NCBI RefSeq assembly: GCF_050947875.1
Contig: NC_134574.1
Location: forward strand, 152,498,934-152,562,933
Length of the DNA stretch: 64,000 nucleotides
Reading direction: 5' to 3'
DNA from: Dermacentor variabilis
Lineage: Eukaryota > Arthropoda > Arachnida > Ixodida > Ixodidae
A model generated the notes under the pieces. The model was not told the DNA's origin. It ran no database searches and saw nothing but the letters and a program-made list of their open reading frames with translations. Below are positions 50,138 through 60,576 of this stretch, in pieces. The position numbers and the translations under genes are program-made. The stretch's first letter is position 1, and the number at the start of each line of letters is the position of its first letter.

Positions 50138-51666
50138 GATTCAAACCAAGTAGCCTATCAACGTTTTTTAACTAAGTTAACCAGCACGATGTCACGCGCG
50201 CACAGGTAAACATGAACACATCTCGCTCGATGACAGCGGAAACTAGACCGTTTTAGTACTGCGTACGTTGCGTACGTAAGATCGCTACGTTTCTGCAAAG
50301 TGCGCATGTGCAGAACGCAACACGAACGGTACGTGATGCGTACGCGGCCGCTGAGCACGCACGCATCCAATTCTTGCGTGCGTACGTGGCGAGCCTTGCG
50401 TGCTCCTCTCGTAGTTCTCGTTTGTTCGGGAGAGCGCGAGACAAGAGTCGCAATATGGCGGCGTCAAAGGCGACCAGCTGAAGGCTTTACTTCTCAGTGG
50501 CCTGCGATTTGGCTGTGCTGCGTGAAGTGAACGCGCAGAAGCCATTTCGTATTCTGCATGGTAGGAGTGCATAGCAAAAAGTGGGAAATGTGTTTTTGAG
50601 GAAGTATTCATTAGGCAGTTTTAGAATAGCGTTTGTTGGCTTACGTACGTTAAACGTAAGCACCTTTGCGGGACGTGACGGTGAGTGTTCTTTCAAATCC
50701 TTTAGTTTACGTCACGGAAACACAGGCGTAGAGAAAAGGTTATAAAACAGGGCGCCGTCTGGTGCCTCGTGCCAAACGTATCCAAGCGAAGACAATCCAT
50801 TAGCTGTTGCTGTTGCTATGTGGACGCGTCTCGTTAGGCGTACGGGCGCCAGAATCGCCGAACGGTCTCAGAAAATGGACGCGCTAATGCGCTCATAACA
50901 AACCTTTCAGGTGAGTTTAGAGAAAGAGCAAGCTCATTACAATCGTTACTGGCGATCAACCCGAGTGAGAGTGTAGCCATCACGAGAGTTCACGCTGATG
51001 CGGGAGCCATGGGTGCCGCCCATGTTGGACAGCGCTATTTCTTAGCGTCCGTAACCATTACGGACGTTAAACTCGCCAAATAAGCTACGTGATCATAGCG
51101 CACGTAAACCGCAGAAACCCAATAACGTTCCGAGCCTGCGCAGTGAGCACGACACTGTTTCTTTACGTACGTAATGTTTTTACGTTCGGTTGCAAATGCT
51201 GTATTGTGCGCTGTTTGCGGGGAAGGCTCGGCCTTCCTGTTGGCGCTGTTCGTCGCAAATGACCGTGCCAGCCTCAGAAAGCGAGTACTCGGTTTTTGGT
51301 TTTCTCGATATGATTCGTGTAGAGTCGTTTAAAGGTGTAAATATAGTTCGACGTAGCATGAACGGGCGCACACGTTGCATCACGTTGGTGAGATCAACAG
51401 CTTCTATAGTCCGACCGATGGTTCGACGCACTGGCGGACGCGGCCAACGCCCTCCGACGCGCCCGGTGTCTAACAACTCTCGCCCGCTTACGTACGTAGG
51501 CATTTCCGAGTACTAAAAGCCCTGACATTACACGCGCTCCTAGGTTCCGCAAAGCGCTTGCGTGCTGCTTACGTATCGTCATGGCGCAATTGGCGCAGTA
51601 CTAAAACTGTGCGCTACTGTCTGTGCAAACGCTGGAGTTAGAATAGCAGGTTGGGGCTTGCTGGTT
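50138..51666. other. CpG-richer stretch with clustered TACGTACG words, no gene assigned
   Basis: GTACGT or TACGTACG-type words recur (near 50255-50275, 50640-50660, 51165-51180 and 51488-51498), along with ATGGCGGCG at 50456. CpG density is visibly higher than in neighbouring AT-rich DNA. It may mark a promoter region or a repeat; I cannot identify a transcript. Confidence 0.35.
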
Positions 51667-51790
51667 TTCCATCCTAGTATTAACAGCGCAAAACGAAGAA
51701 GGGACACGAGACAAGGACACCACAGCGCTTGTGGTGCGTCTTTTCGTCTCGTGTCCCTCTTTAGTTTTGCGCTGTTAACACCAAGATGGA
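51667..51790. repeat. Fold-back element 3
   Basis: Inverted arms (51667-51726 and 51730-51790) share TCCATC, GTTAACAGCGCAAAAC, GGGACACGAGAC and CACCACA, meeting almost without loop at an AGCGCTT centre. No ORF. Confidence 0.85.
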
Positions 51791-53424
51791 GTTAGGAATC
51801 ATGGCAGCAGCAGCGAGCCAATTGACCTCCGTGTATCTTTCGCTTCAACGAGAACGAAACCTGAAAAGCACAGCGCATATGAAGCTACCGGCACTACGCG
51901 TACTCTGCAAACATCGCAGATCACTTTGAAGATGAGGCCCGTGCGGGCGCACACTTTGGCCACGTCGCAGATCGCTTTCAAGAGACGCGAACGCCGGTAA
52001 CGCGTCTCTACGACGTCCGCCAAAGGTATAGAGTTTCTCACTACATTACCTAGAGAAAAATCTGGCGCTGCTGTGCTGTGTTATGCATGGCAATGCCGGT
52101 ATATTGTGACTTCGGATTGGCATCGTTCTCGGAGAGACAGGACATATTGAAGACGCGCTTGGCAAGCACTGTTCTGTCTGTCACAATGATTCATTTTCTA
52201 CTAAAACAGCACGTGAAAAGCTGTTCTGGTTTTATTATTCCGCCAAAACATGTTTTGTTTAACTACGAGAACTAGTTATCGCGTGTACGATTATATGTTA
52301 CGTAAAAAGTATCAATGGGCCGCCAAAGTTCGAGGACAGACGACACGATTCACGCTCGCTTTGAAACAGTTTGTCGCCTGTTCTTGCTTTTCTTCGCTTG
52401 GTCATGCATTGTAGGTGAGTAAAGATGTAATATGCATGAATGGAAGCATTTTATGAAGATTTTACTTCGCGAACGCGTTATTTGTGTAGCCATATCCACG
52501 TTTTAGACGAACTCTCTTACAATACCAGCCAACAAAAGCCTCCCAGACACATATACCGTCATTCCCATGACGGCACGGTGCCCCTCTTAAGAAACTCCCA
52601 TAGACGGTGGCGCCAGATTTCCCTCTAGGTGTTATAGTGAGGAACTCTGTGGTTAAAGGAGTCTACTATGGCGTCCGTGATTTGCGTGGCCAACGCCGTA
52701 GTAGACGCCGCTCTTGTCTCCACTTTGTGTGGAGCGGCGGGCGAGGAGGACATCGAGGCAACCTAGCAGCCGCCAAAGAACGCTTCTGCTCACTTTCCTG
52801 GCCCCCTGCCTCGCGCGCCACTGGAGAGGGCTCGCATCTGGGCGGCGTTCCTCGTTCGCGCACGCGAGATTGAACCGCATTCGCCGGCTCACCCTCACAA
52901 GCTTTTACTCATACGGAACCTCACTCGAGACGACGCTTCGCCGTGCTCCCTCACGGGTTGCAGAATCAAGCGTCCTTCCTTTCTTTAGATCACTACTACT
53001 ACCTCACTCGAGGGCGACGGCAGAAATGCGCCTGGAGGATCCATATATTTGCTATCGCTATAAAACATATAGAAGAAAAAAGTGTATTGCATTTCAATAT
53101 TTAAGGAAGACCGAGGAACCACGTAAGTGAGTGAAGGTCATTAGATAGAGCATCCTATTTTACACGCAAGATACACCGAAGTATTGGGGAAATTATGTTT
53201 GTTGGCACGTGGAAAGCGAGCGGCGGAGGACGAAGGTGCCTGGAGGTGAAGACAATTGCCGCGTTCGCGCCTTTTCTGTTTGTGCCCCGACGCCTCGGTG
53301 CTCGCTCCATTCCTTTACCCTCTCTCTCTCTCTCTGTCTCCGTGCATGTTCGCGGCGCCTCTTTGTATGTGTAGCAATATGCGCTTTCCTTGTGGCACGC
53401 CAGGCATCGCACTGTTGAGATTAA
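51791..53424. other. No recognised gene
   Basis: A GC-rich stretch at 52660-52960 and a (CT)n tract at 53316-53340. Long open readings at 52714-53130 appear to reflect GC composition. Confidence 0.4.
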
Positions 53425-54625
53425 TGGTTTCAAGGAAACAGAGACGATCCGGCCCATTCAGGCTTTCGTGCTAAGTCGTCTCACATATAGCCTCCCTTTC
53501 CAGGACCCCACGAAAACAGAACTAAAGGCCCTAGATGCGTTGATCAGAACGTCGTACAAGGCGGCTCTCGGCCTATCACAGGGGAACTTCTACAGAACGC
53601 CTGCTGACCCTCGGGGTTCAGAATAACTACGAGGAGCTCGGGTAGCGACGCTCATATCTCAACGGGAGAGGATTAGCTTAACCTCCTCTGGCAGAAAATT
53701 ACTTTGCCGCGTAGATTACCTTATTCGTCTACAATATGCGGGATAAGAACTCGAATCTCTGCCCAAAGTCCTTCGTGAAAGGATCATAGTAATCCCAATC
53801 CCTAAGAACATGAGTCAAAAATACCACCGGGGTCGTAGAAGTGCTCGAGCTCGAAAGTTAATGCAGCAATTCGGTGGAAATCCGGATAGAGTCTACACAG
53901 ATATCGCTCGATGTGGTGCTTACAAGTACGCCCTCGCAGTAGTTGGAGCGGCCGCAGATCAAAGGCTTGTGACTTGCGCCACGGCTCGAGTTGCATCTGC
54001 GAATACCGCAGAAGCTTCAGCCATCATGCTAGTTATTAAATATAAGGACGCTCTGAGACAATCGTAAATAACTCTTACACATTCCCAAGTTGCATGTAGA
54101 CTCTTCCTGCACTGACCTATTGGGATCCAATCTAACGCAGAAACACATATTATCTGGTATCCGGGTCACGCAGGTCTCGAGGGCAATCAGAGAGCGGACG
54201 GTGCAGCTCGTATTTTTGTCAACCGAGCGGCCGGCCACTCTGACGAAAACCCCTTCTTACCACGAGATGTGCTTGAGCACGAACTGCGCTAGCGAAGAAA
54301 GTACAGTCCACCAAAGCCTGACCTATCCAGGCGGGACTCTTATGACTGGCGCCGAATACAGACGCACACATTTCCAAACCTTTATTTGAAACATGCCATT
54401 CACCCAACGCTGTACAGCGTTCGCTGTCCTTGGTGCGGAGGCCGCCCAACTCTCGCCCACATTACGTGGGATTGCCAGAACAGGCCACCCAAAATTAATA
54501 CGCCAAAAATAGCCGGCACACATGCCGCAACTCTGCAGCAAAGCAAGTCTCCTCGGATAGTCACTGTCCTCGAATTGTTCGGAGCACAGAAAGTCACGCT
54601 TTGATGGCACCCATGTTGGTTGCGA
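53425..54625 (+). pseudogene. I-group LINE ORF2 3' part (RT end, RNase H, knuckle), degenerate
   Basis: The plus-strand reading begins in the RT thumb (RPIQAFVLSRLTYSLPF, LKALDALIRTSYKAALGL). After shifts comes RNase H (RVYTDIARCGAYKYALAVVG, E in NTAEASAI, HIIWYPGHAGLEGNQRADGA near 54150-54205). A C-terminal knuckle CPWCGGRPTLAHITWDCQ (about 54425-54480) and an end ELFGAQKVTL-stop (54604) follow. At least five stops or shifts are present. The 5' end is truncated at about 53425; no 3' tail or duplication was found. Confidence 0.82.
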
Positions 54626-55923
54626 TGGGTGTGTAGCGCTCCCTAATCCATAGCCTTCGAAGCTTCGGCTCTGCCAGAGAGGTGTTCTTTTGTCACTTCC
54701 TTGCTTTTCACGCAAGCACGATACTTTTCTCACACCCTTGCGCGCAACAGCGTAGGTACTTTACTGATCGCATTACAAAGCAGCACACAACACAAATGGC
54801 GATTTTGAAGAATTGGACACAGGCTCCGCTTGCGGAAACGAGTATGCAGCCACGAGAAACTGCACAGATGAGACGTCGGCCGCTTCCGTTCGGCGCCGTT
54901 CATGCGGGTGGACAGACGCTTGCGATGGCTGGCACGCCGGTATTCGGCACAGACAATGTCAGAACACGTTACTTCTAGTTTACTGTGCTGCCGCTAGACG
55001 TGGTATTTCGTGAAAAATGCATTAATGTAATTATTTTGTTCAATATCCTTTGAATGGATGTGCGAGCTACTCCAAGCGCTAACTACCCATGCCAAGCATG
55101 TTAATTTTTGCAAGTATAATGGACGCGTCAACGCATTTCTAATGTTGGCATGGAAAGTGCCATTCGACAAAGAGCTTTCTAGGACATTTACTATGTCTCG
55201 CTGTATAGCCATTCCCGACGAATCTCACAGGATACTGTAGCGCCAGTTGCAGTCGTATGCATTTTCCTATCAAGGAACACTGACAGAGCTGTTTATGGGC
55301 AAATGCATCAAGGATGTTTGCCTCGATGCGTAAGAGATCGTCGGTTGTAGATCGGCCTTTTCTCTAAAACCACATTAATATGGCTCGAGCGTTTTTTTTT
55401 TTTTGCATTAGTGGAACTGTAAAAGATGACGATTTTCATTTTCTCGAAGAGCCTACAAAAGAATGCAGGCTCTACCGTAATGTAAGGTGTAAGGTGTAAT
55501 GTAAGGTGTAATGTAAGGTGTAAGCATGAAATGGCTACTGGCAAAGCAGACTGGATAACTCACAACCATCCCCGGCGCGCCGAACGCTGCCGGCCTGGTC
55601 GCGCAGCGTGGCGCCATCTTTCGAAGGAGGCGGTGCAAAATCCGCGCGGTGGAACGCATGGGCCGTTCGCGTTTAAAAGAGCACAGGCAACCCTGTCTCG
55701 CCGCCAAAATTTGACAAGTGTATTGTGCTGTATGTGCCTTTTCAATGTCGCTATTGGAAATGGCAAATGAAACTTCAGCGTACTAGAAGTTACAGCTTGA
55801 TTGATATAGGGAACAAACATTAGAAAGAAGTCGGAAGAACTATCTCTGTATCTTATTTGGGCAGTAACTAGCGTGTGTAATGCGGTCCTGTACAAAGGGT
55901 TGGGGGCCACAGACCTCATTTTG
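54626..55923. other. No recognised gene; small minisatellite
   Basis: TGTAAGGTGTAA-type words repeat about four times at 55479-55524. Otherwise no coding similarity. Confidence 0.5.
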
Positions 55924-56213
55924 TTAAAGGGAAGCTGAAACACTTTTCGAAAAAAATGAGTTCTCTGCGGCATTCTACAGTTTTGAGTCCCCTGAACACG
56001 AATATCTGGTTCAAAAAGGGCGGAAACAAACGCAAGCGGCTGTTTTTTCAAGAAAACGCACACCAGCGCCTCAGGGCATCGCGCGAACGCCGCTGTTGCC
56101 CGTGATTGGTCGGGGTCGCTGTGACGTCATTCGCGGCAGTCGCCAGTCGGCGCCGCCGTTTCAGAGCGTAGCACGCTGTTCTGTTCTGGCTTCATAGCTG
56201 AGTTGTAAGCGTT

Positions 56214-56377
56214 ATGGAACGTTCTCGCTGTCTCAGACAGCTTGTAGTTTCGCCTTACACGTTCGAACCGACAGCCGATATGGAAAACGATGGCGGCAAC
56301 GGCGGCAACTACGATGTTGAGTGTGCCAAAAGCGAGAGCGATGTGTGCACCTTCTCGCGCGTTGGAAATCTTAGCTG
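56214..56377 (+). CDS. Possible exon, P2X7-C-terminal-like fragment
   Basis: From ATG 56214 the reading MERSRCLRQLVVSPYTFEPT leads to an acidic stretch (MENDGG, CAKSESD) and RVGNLSW, directly before a donor-like AGCTG|GTACGT (56377/56378). From memory, acidic stretches ending in R-V/I-G-N-x-x-W-C open the cysteine-rich domain of P2X7-like proteins that are multicopy in ticks. The following Cys part is not found downstream. It lies within the TTAA element, converging on the THAP reading. Confidence 0.3.
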
Positions 56378-57255
56378 GTACGTATGTTTTTTTTTCATGT
56401 AGCTGCACGCTGCAATGACGGGAGAAAAAATGCGCTAAAGTGTCACTGGGAACTTGCTGCTGGAAGAATGCCGAAGCACTAAGTTCTCATTAGATTGTAA
56501 ACATGGGTGCAATTCCGCGATGTCAAGCACCTTGCCGCTGCTTGTCTAAAGTCCCGTGGTTTTTTGAGTGTTGATACACGATCGCGAACATAAGTGCCGC
56601 GTTTCAAAACGCGCACATGCAGTGCTGCGAGGTACATTCATGGAAGTTGCTTATCATACACATCCATAGATGGCCAGAGGTATTATATGTGCAATATTCA
56701 TACTATGGTTCGACGACTTTGCGATTGTGGCTCGATCAAGAATCGGTATGCGTGCTCCATGCTAGTGTTGATATAAAGATATTAGGCGGTTTAGCACCGC
56801 CGTGTGGTAAAGACGATAACTGCAACCGAACGTCGAATGTCACTAGGCAAGCATATACTCCATTTCATACCTCAGGTGCAACGCTGTGGAAGCTACGCAC
56901 GAAGTCCGGTCACCAAAATTTATTACTGCGCGCGTTTCCGTCTATGCTTCGCAGCGTGCCAGCGGCGTTTGCTCGCACGAGCAGGCGCATGAAGCTGCCG
57001 CGACGGGCTGCAATTAAATAATGCCGAAAAGAAAATTGATTTAAAAGAACGTGTTAGCCGTCGTATAAGTACAGGGATTGTTTCTTTGGGTAAATTCTTT
57101 TTTTTTATTCAGAACTGAGCTTATATATGGAAAATTTTCTCAAAAATCGGGTCAAGAAACACCGAACATTTTCTAAGTGCGAACGCAGCCACTGCAAGAA
57201 GTATGTCAAGCCTCCACAGCGTTGCACCTGACGTATGAAACGGAGTATAGCAACG

Positions 57256-57465
57256 CTAGCAACAACGCGTTTCCGCATTTGTCGTAAGGCTATCGCAGAA
57301 ATGGTCCGAGCATAGCACAGTTGATTTCGTCGGCACGAACTTATCTTTCCTCACCGCACGGACCCACTGCGCTGCAAGCTTCTTGTCCTTCGGGAACCTG
57401 TGAAACTCCACATCGTCTAGCCCGCCTGTGTTCGCGCAGCCGAATGCTGCACAGAAGGAGGGCAT
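57256..57465 (-). CDS. THAP-type zinc finger domain (truncated)
   Basis: From ATG 57465 the first 56 residues fit a THAP domain: C5 and C10 (MPSFCAAFGC), FHRFPKD, W34 (AAQWVRAVRK), and C52 with H55 (LCSDHF). These make the C2CH zinc site with usual spacing. THAP domains bind DNA and occur at the N-terminus of P and Kolobok transposases and in host THAP proteins. The reading ends 14 residues later at 57256 without further homology, so the protein is truncated. The frame is open upstream to 57699, but the THAP ATG is the natural start. Position inside TTAA-flanked TIRs favours a transposase origin. Confidence 0.75.
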   Translation of the reverse strand: MPSFCAAFGCANTGGLDDVEFHRFPKDKKLAAQWVRAVRKDKFVPTKSTVLCSDHFCDSLTTNAETRCC

Positions 57466-57871
57466 GATGGGCGCCCTTGGCTGTAGGCACTCACGCAGCA
57501 CAGAAGGAAAGAACAGTTTACGAAAATCGCAAAAGAAAACAAACGTGAGCGGCGGCGGCGGCAGATCTCTCGTAGCGTCGTTCAGTAAAGAGCAGGACGG
57601 AAAGAGGCATGCCAGCACATGCCAGCACGCCGGTCCAGCAGCTCGGTCCCCGCGAATGACGTCACTCTCGCCGGTTCTCTCCTCTGGCAACCACCTCACC
57701 CGGCGCTCCGAGAAGCGATGGGGGCGTGTCCGCAGGGGTGATATAGAAAGCGATTTCCGCCCCTTATATTAATAAAACGAAGAAAAAATTTCGGAACCGT
57801 AAATCATTAGGTCTGTTCTTCCCAATCACAGCAATTCATGGAAATTGAAAACCGTTTCAGCTTCCCTTTAA

Positions 57872-58014
57872 GTTTGGCTAGTTGCCCAGATGATCTCGTC
57901 TTGTTTGCGCAACTATATGCGGATGTTCTCTCTCTTCTCGTCTTGAGTGCCCGGATAACGGCTCTGGCTTTTGCTCAAGGCCATTCAAAGGTCGCCGACA
58001 ACTGGAGTTAAAAG
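57872..58014. other. No recognised feature
   Basis: Short flank between the DNA transposon and a LINE fragment. Confidence 0.4.
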
Positions 58015-58345
58015 CATGTCATGCTTAACAAGTCTTAAGTGCTATCGCGTGATAAGGTGTCATCGATGATGGATCTTTAACGTTCTTCGAAATCGGGGTG
58101 AAAATAGTTTCTGTTCGTGTGGTTATGAAATACCTGGCAGCCAAGATAGTGCGGAAAAGTGCGAGTATTATTGTTCGCGTGTATGTTTCAAAGTTATTGA
58201 TCAGGTTGTACGTAGTCATGTCAGGTCACGGTGCAGAGCTCTTAAATCTATCTAAGGAGGCTTTCAGCTCGGCAGTGTTAAAAGGACGGTTCTGTGGCCC
58301 GTTGCGCCCGCATTTACGGCCTACCATCTCACGTTCGTTAATTTC
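58015..58345 (-). pseudogene. LINE reverse transcriptase N-terminal fragment
   Basis: The minus strand reads NRPFNTAELKASLDRFKSSA, P-stop-PDMTTYNLI, then TPISKNVKDPSSMTPYHAIA. This equals the SSAPGPD and PI-K-GKDP-x-YRPIALTS blocks opening the RT of I-group LINEs (compare AELRASLTACQSSAPGPDRI at 11250-11304). One stop replaces the Gly of APGPD. Nothing of the catalytic core is left. Confidence 0.7.
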
Positions 58346-58849
58346 TTTATGACTGAAGAATAACTCTACGCAGTAAACCGAACTAGACACATGCCATAAA
58401 AATCCCACAAGACGATCGGCGTGGGGTCTTCCAAGTTATTTCAATAATCATTCGGCTCGCCATCAATATCACCGCTAAATGGCAGCAATTAACGCGAATA
58501 CTACAGAAACGTTCACTTGGAGCGATTCCCACAATGCCTGGGGTCAGCATAATTTCCTTATTCATTTGAGTTCAGAAGTTTTGAGTTTTGAAAATTCGAG
58601 TTTGTGGCAAACACTTGCATAAAAAATAAATTAGTTGGATGTTTCTCAATACGAACTTTAGGATTCAAGCTTTTGCGTTGAAATCTATGCACTTAGTGAG
58701 ATAGATAGCTAACAATTTTTTTAATTATTTAGTAGATCTTTTCTCTAAAGGTAGACTGAGTTGCTCGCAGACCAGTGCGCAATACTAATTTAGTTGTTCA
58801 GTTGGCTCCACTGATATACAACAATTCATTGTGCCACCTGTTACGTGTG
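58346..58849. other. No recognised gene
   Basis: AT-rich, no motif. Confidence 0.4.
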
Positions 58850-59045
58850 CAAGTGATACAAAGTTATAAACAGGGATAAGGTGCCTCAGAAAGGCTGGCC
58901 AACGTTTCGATAGGAGTACCTATCATTGCGCCTTTACGAGGATACGTTGTCCTATCGAAATATTCGCCAGCCTTTCTGAGGCACCTTATCCGTGTTTATA
59001 ACTTTTATACTACGTGTGCTACTCTGTCTGCCAGCCCCCTTTTTT
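58850..59045. repeat. Inverted pair of Penelope-type terminal repeats
   Basis: The left arm (58850-58914) and right arm (58950-59012) are inverted copies over about 60 bp (AAGTTATAAACA, GGATAAGGTGCCTCAGAAAG, GGCTGGC, TTTCGATAGGA). The right arm continues as in 6690-6780 (GTGTGCTA, CTGTC-GCCAGCCCC). Each arm carries the hammerhead-like segment partly (CCTATCGAAA). Inverted terminal arrangements are known for Penelope-like elements. Confidence 0.7.
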
Positions 59046-59225
59046 CGATTGCGGATTCCGTATGTAAGGTACGGCGTAGCCCTTTTCGCATTTGTGAACA
59101 AGGAACCCGGACAGATCTCGGAATGTCATTGACTCCGTTCTTTTTTCTTTTTTGCCTGCAACAAGTGTTGGTTTATCTCCAAGAAAAAATGGCACTGAGG
59201 TAAAGACAAAGTATTGAGTACATAC

Positions 59226-59438
59226 CCGTATTGCAGAGGGACACGCATTCAATACGTGTCTTGAATGTATTCCTGATACTTTTATTAATAAGGACATATT
59301 CACAGCGTTTGCTGGCGTCGTTGTATATGTATAGCATATCGTTGTCGTCGCTTGCTGGATCGCTGTAAAATGGCTTAAGGGGAGTCTTACACTCTGGTGA
59401 GTTAACGGCGCTATCGGCACTGATGGTTGCCGGTAGCT
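59226..59438 (-). CDS. Host exon: Kunitz-like domain lacking the second disulfide
   Basis: A 213-bp exon candidate. The acceptor is TCATCTTTTACAG with a CTAAC branch-type word upstream (59441-59470 region); the donor is ACGG|GTATGT (59226/59225). Both borders are phase 1, the usual symmetry of Kunitz-domain exons. The 70-residue reading has C16 (SPECKTPLKPFY), YIYNDASKRCEY (C45), NTF in the NNF position, and ECVSLC (C64, C68). These match Kunitz C1, C3, C5 and C6; C2 and C4, which clamp the inhibitory loop, are absent. A secreted, tick-saliva-type modified Kunitz protein is plausible, without protease inhibition being assured. Its 3' border fits the 5' border of the exon at 35436-35706 (G plus GC gives Gly). 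Confidence 0.66.
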
Positions 59439-59589
59439 CTGTAAAAGATGACAGTTAGAGCAATAATTACTTTCGTTCAACAAAAGAAGAGCGACTCAGT
59501 CTGCTTAGGGAAGGCATGAACTGACTTCGAGGTACTGTGTGTTACAGGTGCTTCACTTTTCGCATGCATTATATGCGAACGGTAGACTA

Positions 59590-59616
59590 GGGAGAGAGAG
59601 AGAGAGAGAGAGAGAT
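59590..59616. repeat. (AG)n microsatellite
   Basis: About 13 AG units following AGGG. A small triple repeat CTTAGTTTTCG lies at 59730-59762. Confidence 0.9.
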
Positions 59617-60246
59617 AAAACATTAATTCGTAATTAGGCGGGGTGACTGACTCGTAGGGTGGAGCCCTTAGTTCAGGGTCCCATTGGCTCACACCACTCC
59701 GCGTGCTTTTTGGATCAGCCGTCGCTACACTTAGTTTTCGCTTAGTTTTCGCTTAGTTTTCTCTGAGTTTGCACATGTAAATAGTAATATCCTCACATGA
59801 ATGAGACTGCATATTTCTATTTTCCTACGGCATATCGGCACGCTCTCTGACAGTCTAAAATTACGAGTTTGGAGTAGCAACCCAGGGGTGGACTACTGCT
59901 CCCAACGCCTGCGACATTCCTCTCCATTTGCACCATCTCCTTTCTTCTTTTAATCACACATCACCTCTTCCCCATGAATGGTAGCAAACCAGACGTCCGT
60001 CTCGGTAACATCCATGCCTTCCTTTGTTTTTTTCTCTCTCGTCCCTCTGACAGTACGAGCCTCGCTCGACAACTCGTACTTTGATTCGCATTCCTGAGTA
60101 AAATGTCCTGATACACGCACCACTGGTGTCCTTCCCGTTTGTGATTGTGCGACGCCTCCTTTTGCTCTCATTTTCTGCCATAGTCGCCTTACATTTTGAG
60201 AGTATTGTACGAATTATTGCAAATATGTTATTTTCTCAGTTCAGAT
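59617..60246. other. No supported gene
   Basis: Two overlapping minus-strand readings at 60181-59950 look protein-like (one has several Cys), but neither is supported by motifs or splice sites. Confidence 0.35.
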
Positions 60247-60576
60247 TTATTTATTTTATTTATTTATTTATTTCAGATACCCTCATGGCCCACAGGGCAT
60301 TATTGAGGGGAGTGGTACACACATTGCAATAAATTTGTACAAAAGGAGACAACGCATATATATAAAACATATATATACCGGAACAAATACATAATTCACA
60401 ACCCGGAACATGAAGCAAGTTCAAAATTGTACAATTTCCAACAAACGCTAAATCACGCACAAAAAAGTTGAAAATTGCAAAACGCCACCATTAGCACAAA
60501 CATGAACACAGCAAATCTGGGGGGAAAATACAGAAGGATGCGCATGATAACGAGAAAAATGGAAATGGAATCAAAG
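60247..60576 (-). other. 3' UTR and AT-rich tail of right-end LINE
   Basis: Follows the ORF2 stop at 60577. The tail of AAATA units (plus strand TATTTATTTATTTATTTC, 60256-60273) is its terminus. The related fragment at 15.4-15.6 kb ends similarly. Confidence 0.75.

Larger units (their letters stand above)
55924..57871. mobile_element. Kolobok-like DNA transposon (TTAA, short TIRs), non-autonomous
   Basis: TTAA (55924-55927) is followed by AGGGAAGCTGAAAC (55928-55941). The exact inverted copy GTTTCAGCTTCCCT (57854-57867) is followed by TTAA (57868-57871). Inside, a THAP-type zinc finger is read on the minus strand and a second short coding piece on the plus strand. TTAA duplication with a THAP domain is characteristic of the Kolobok superfamily (family knowledge). 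No DDE catalytic region is visible in the 1.95 kb, so it is a deletion derivative or decayed. Confidence 0.65.

Noticed and set aside
52714..53130. 138-codon plus-strand reading
   Set aside because: Arg/Ser-rich reading in a GC-rich stretch with overlapping opposite-strand frames; typical of composition artefact.
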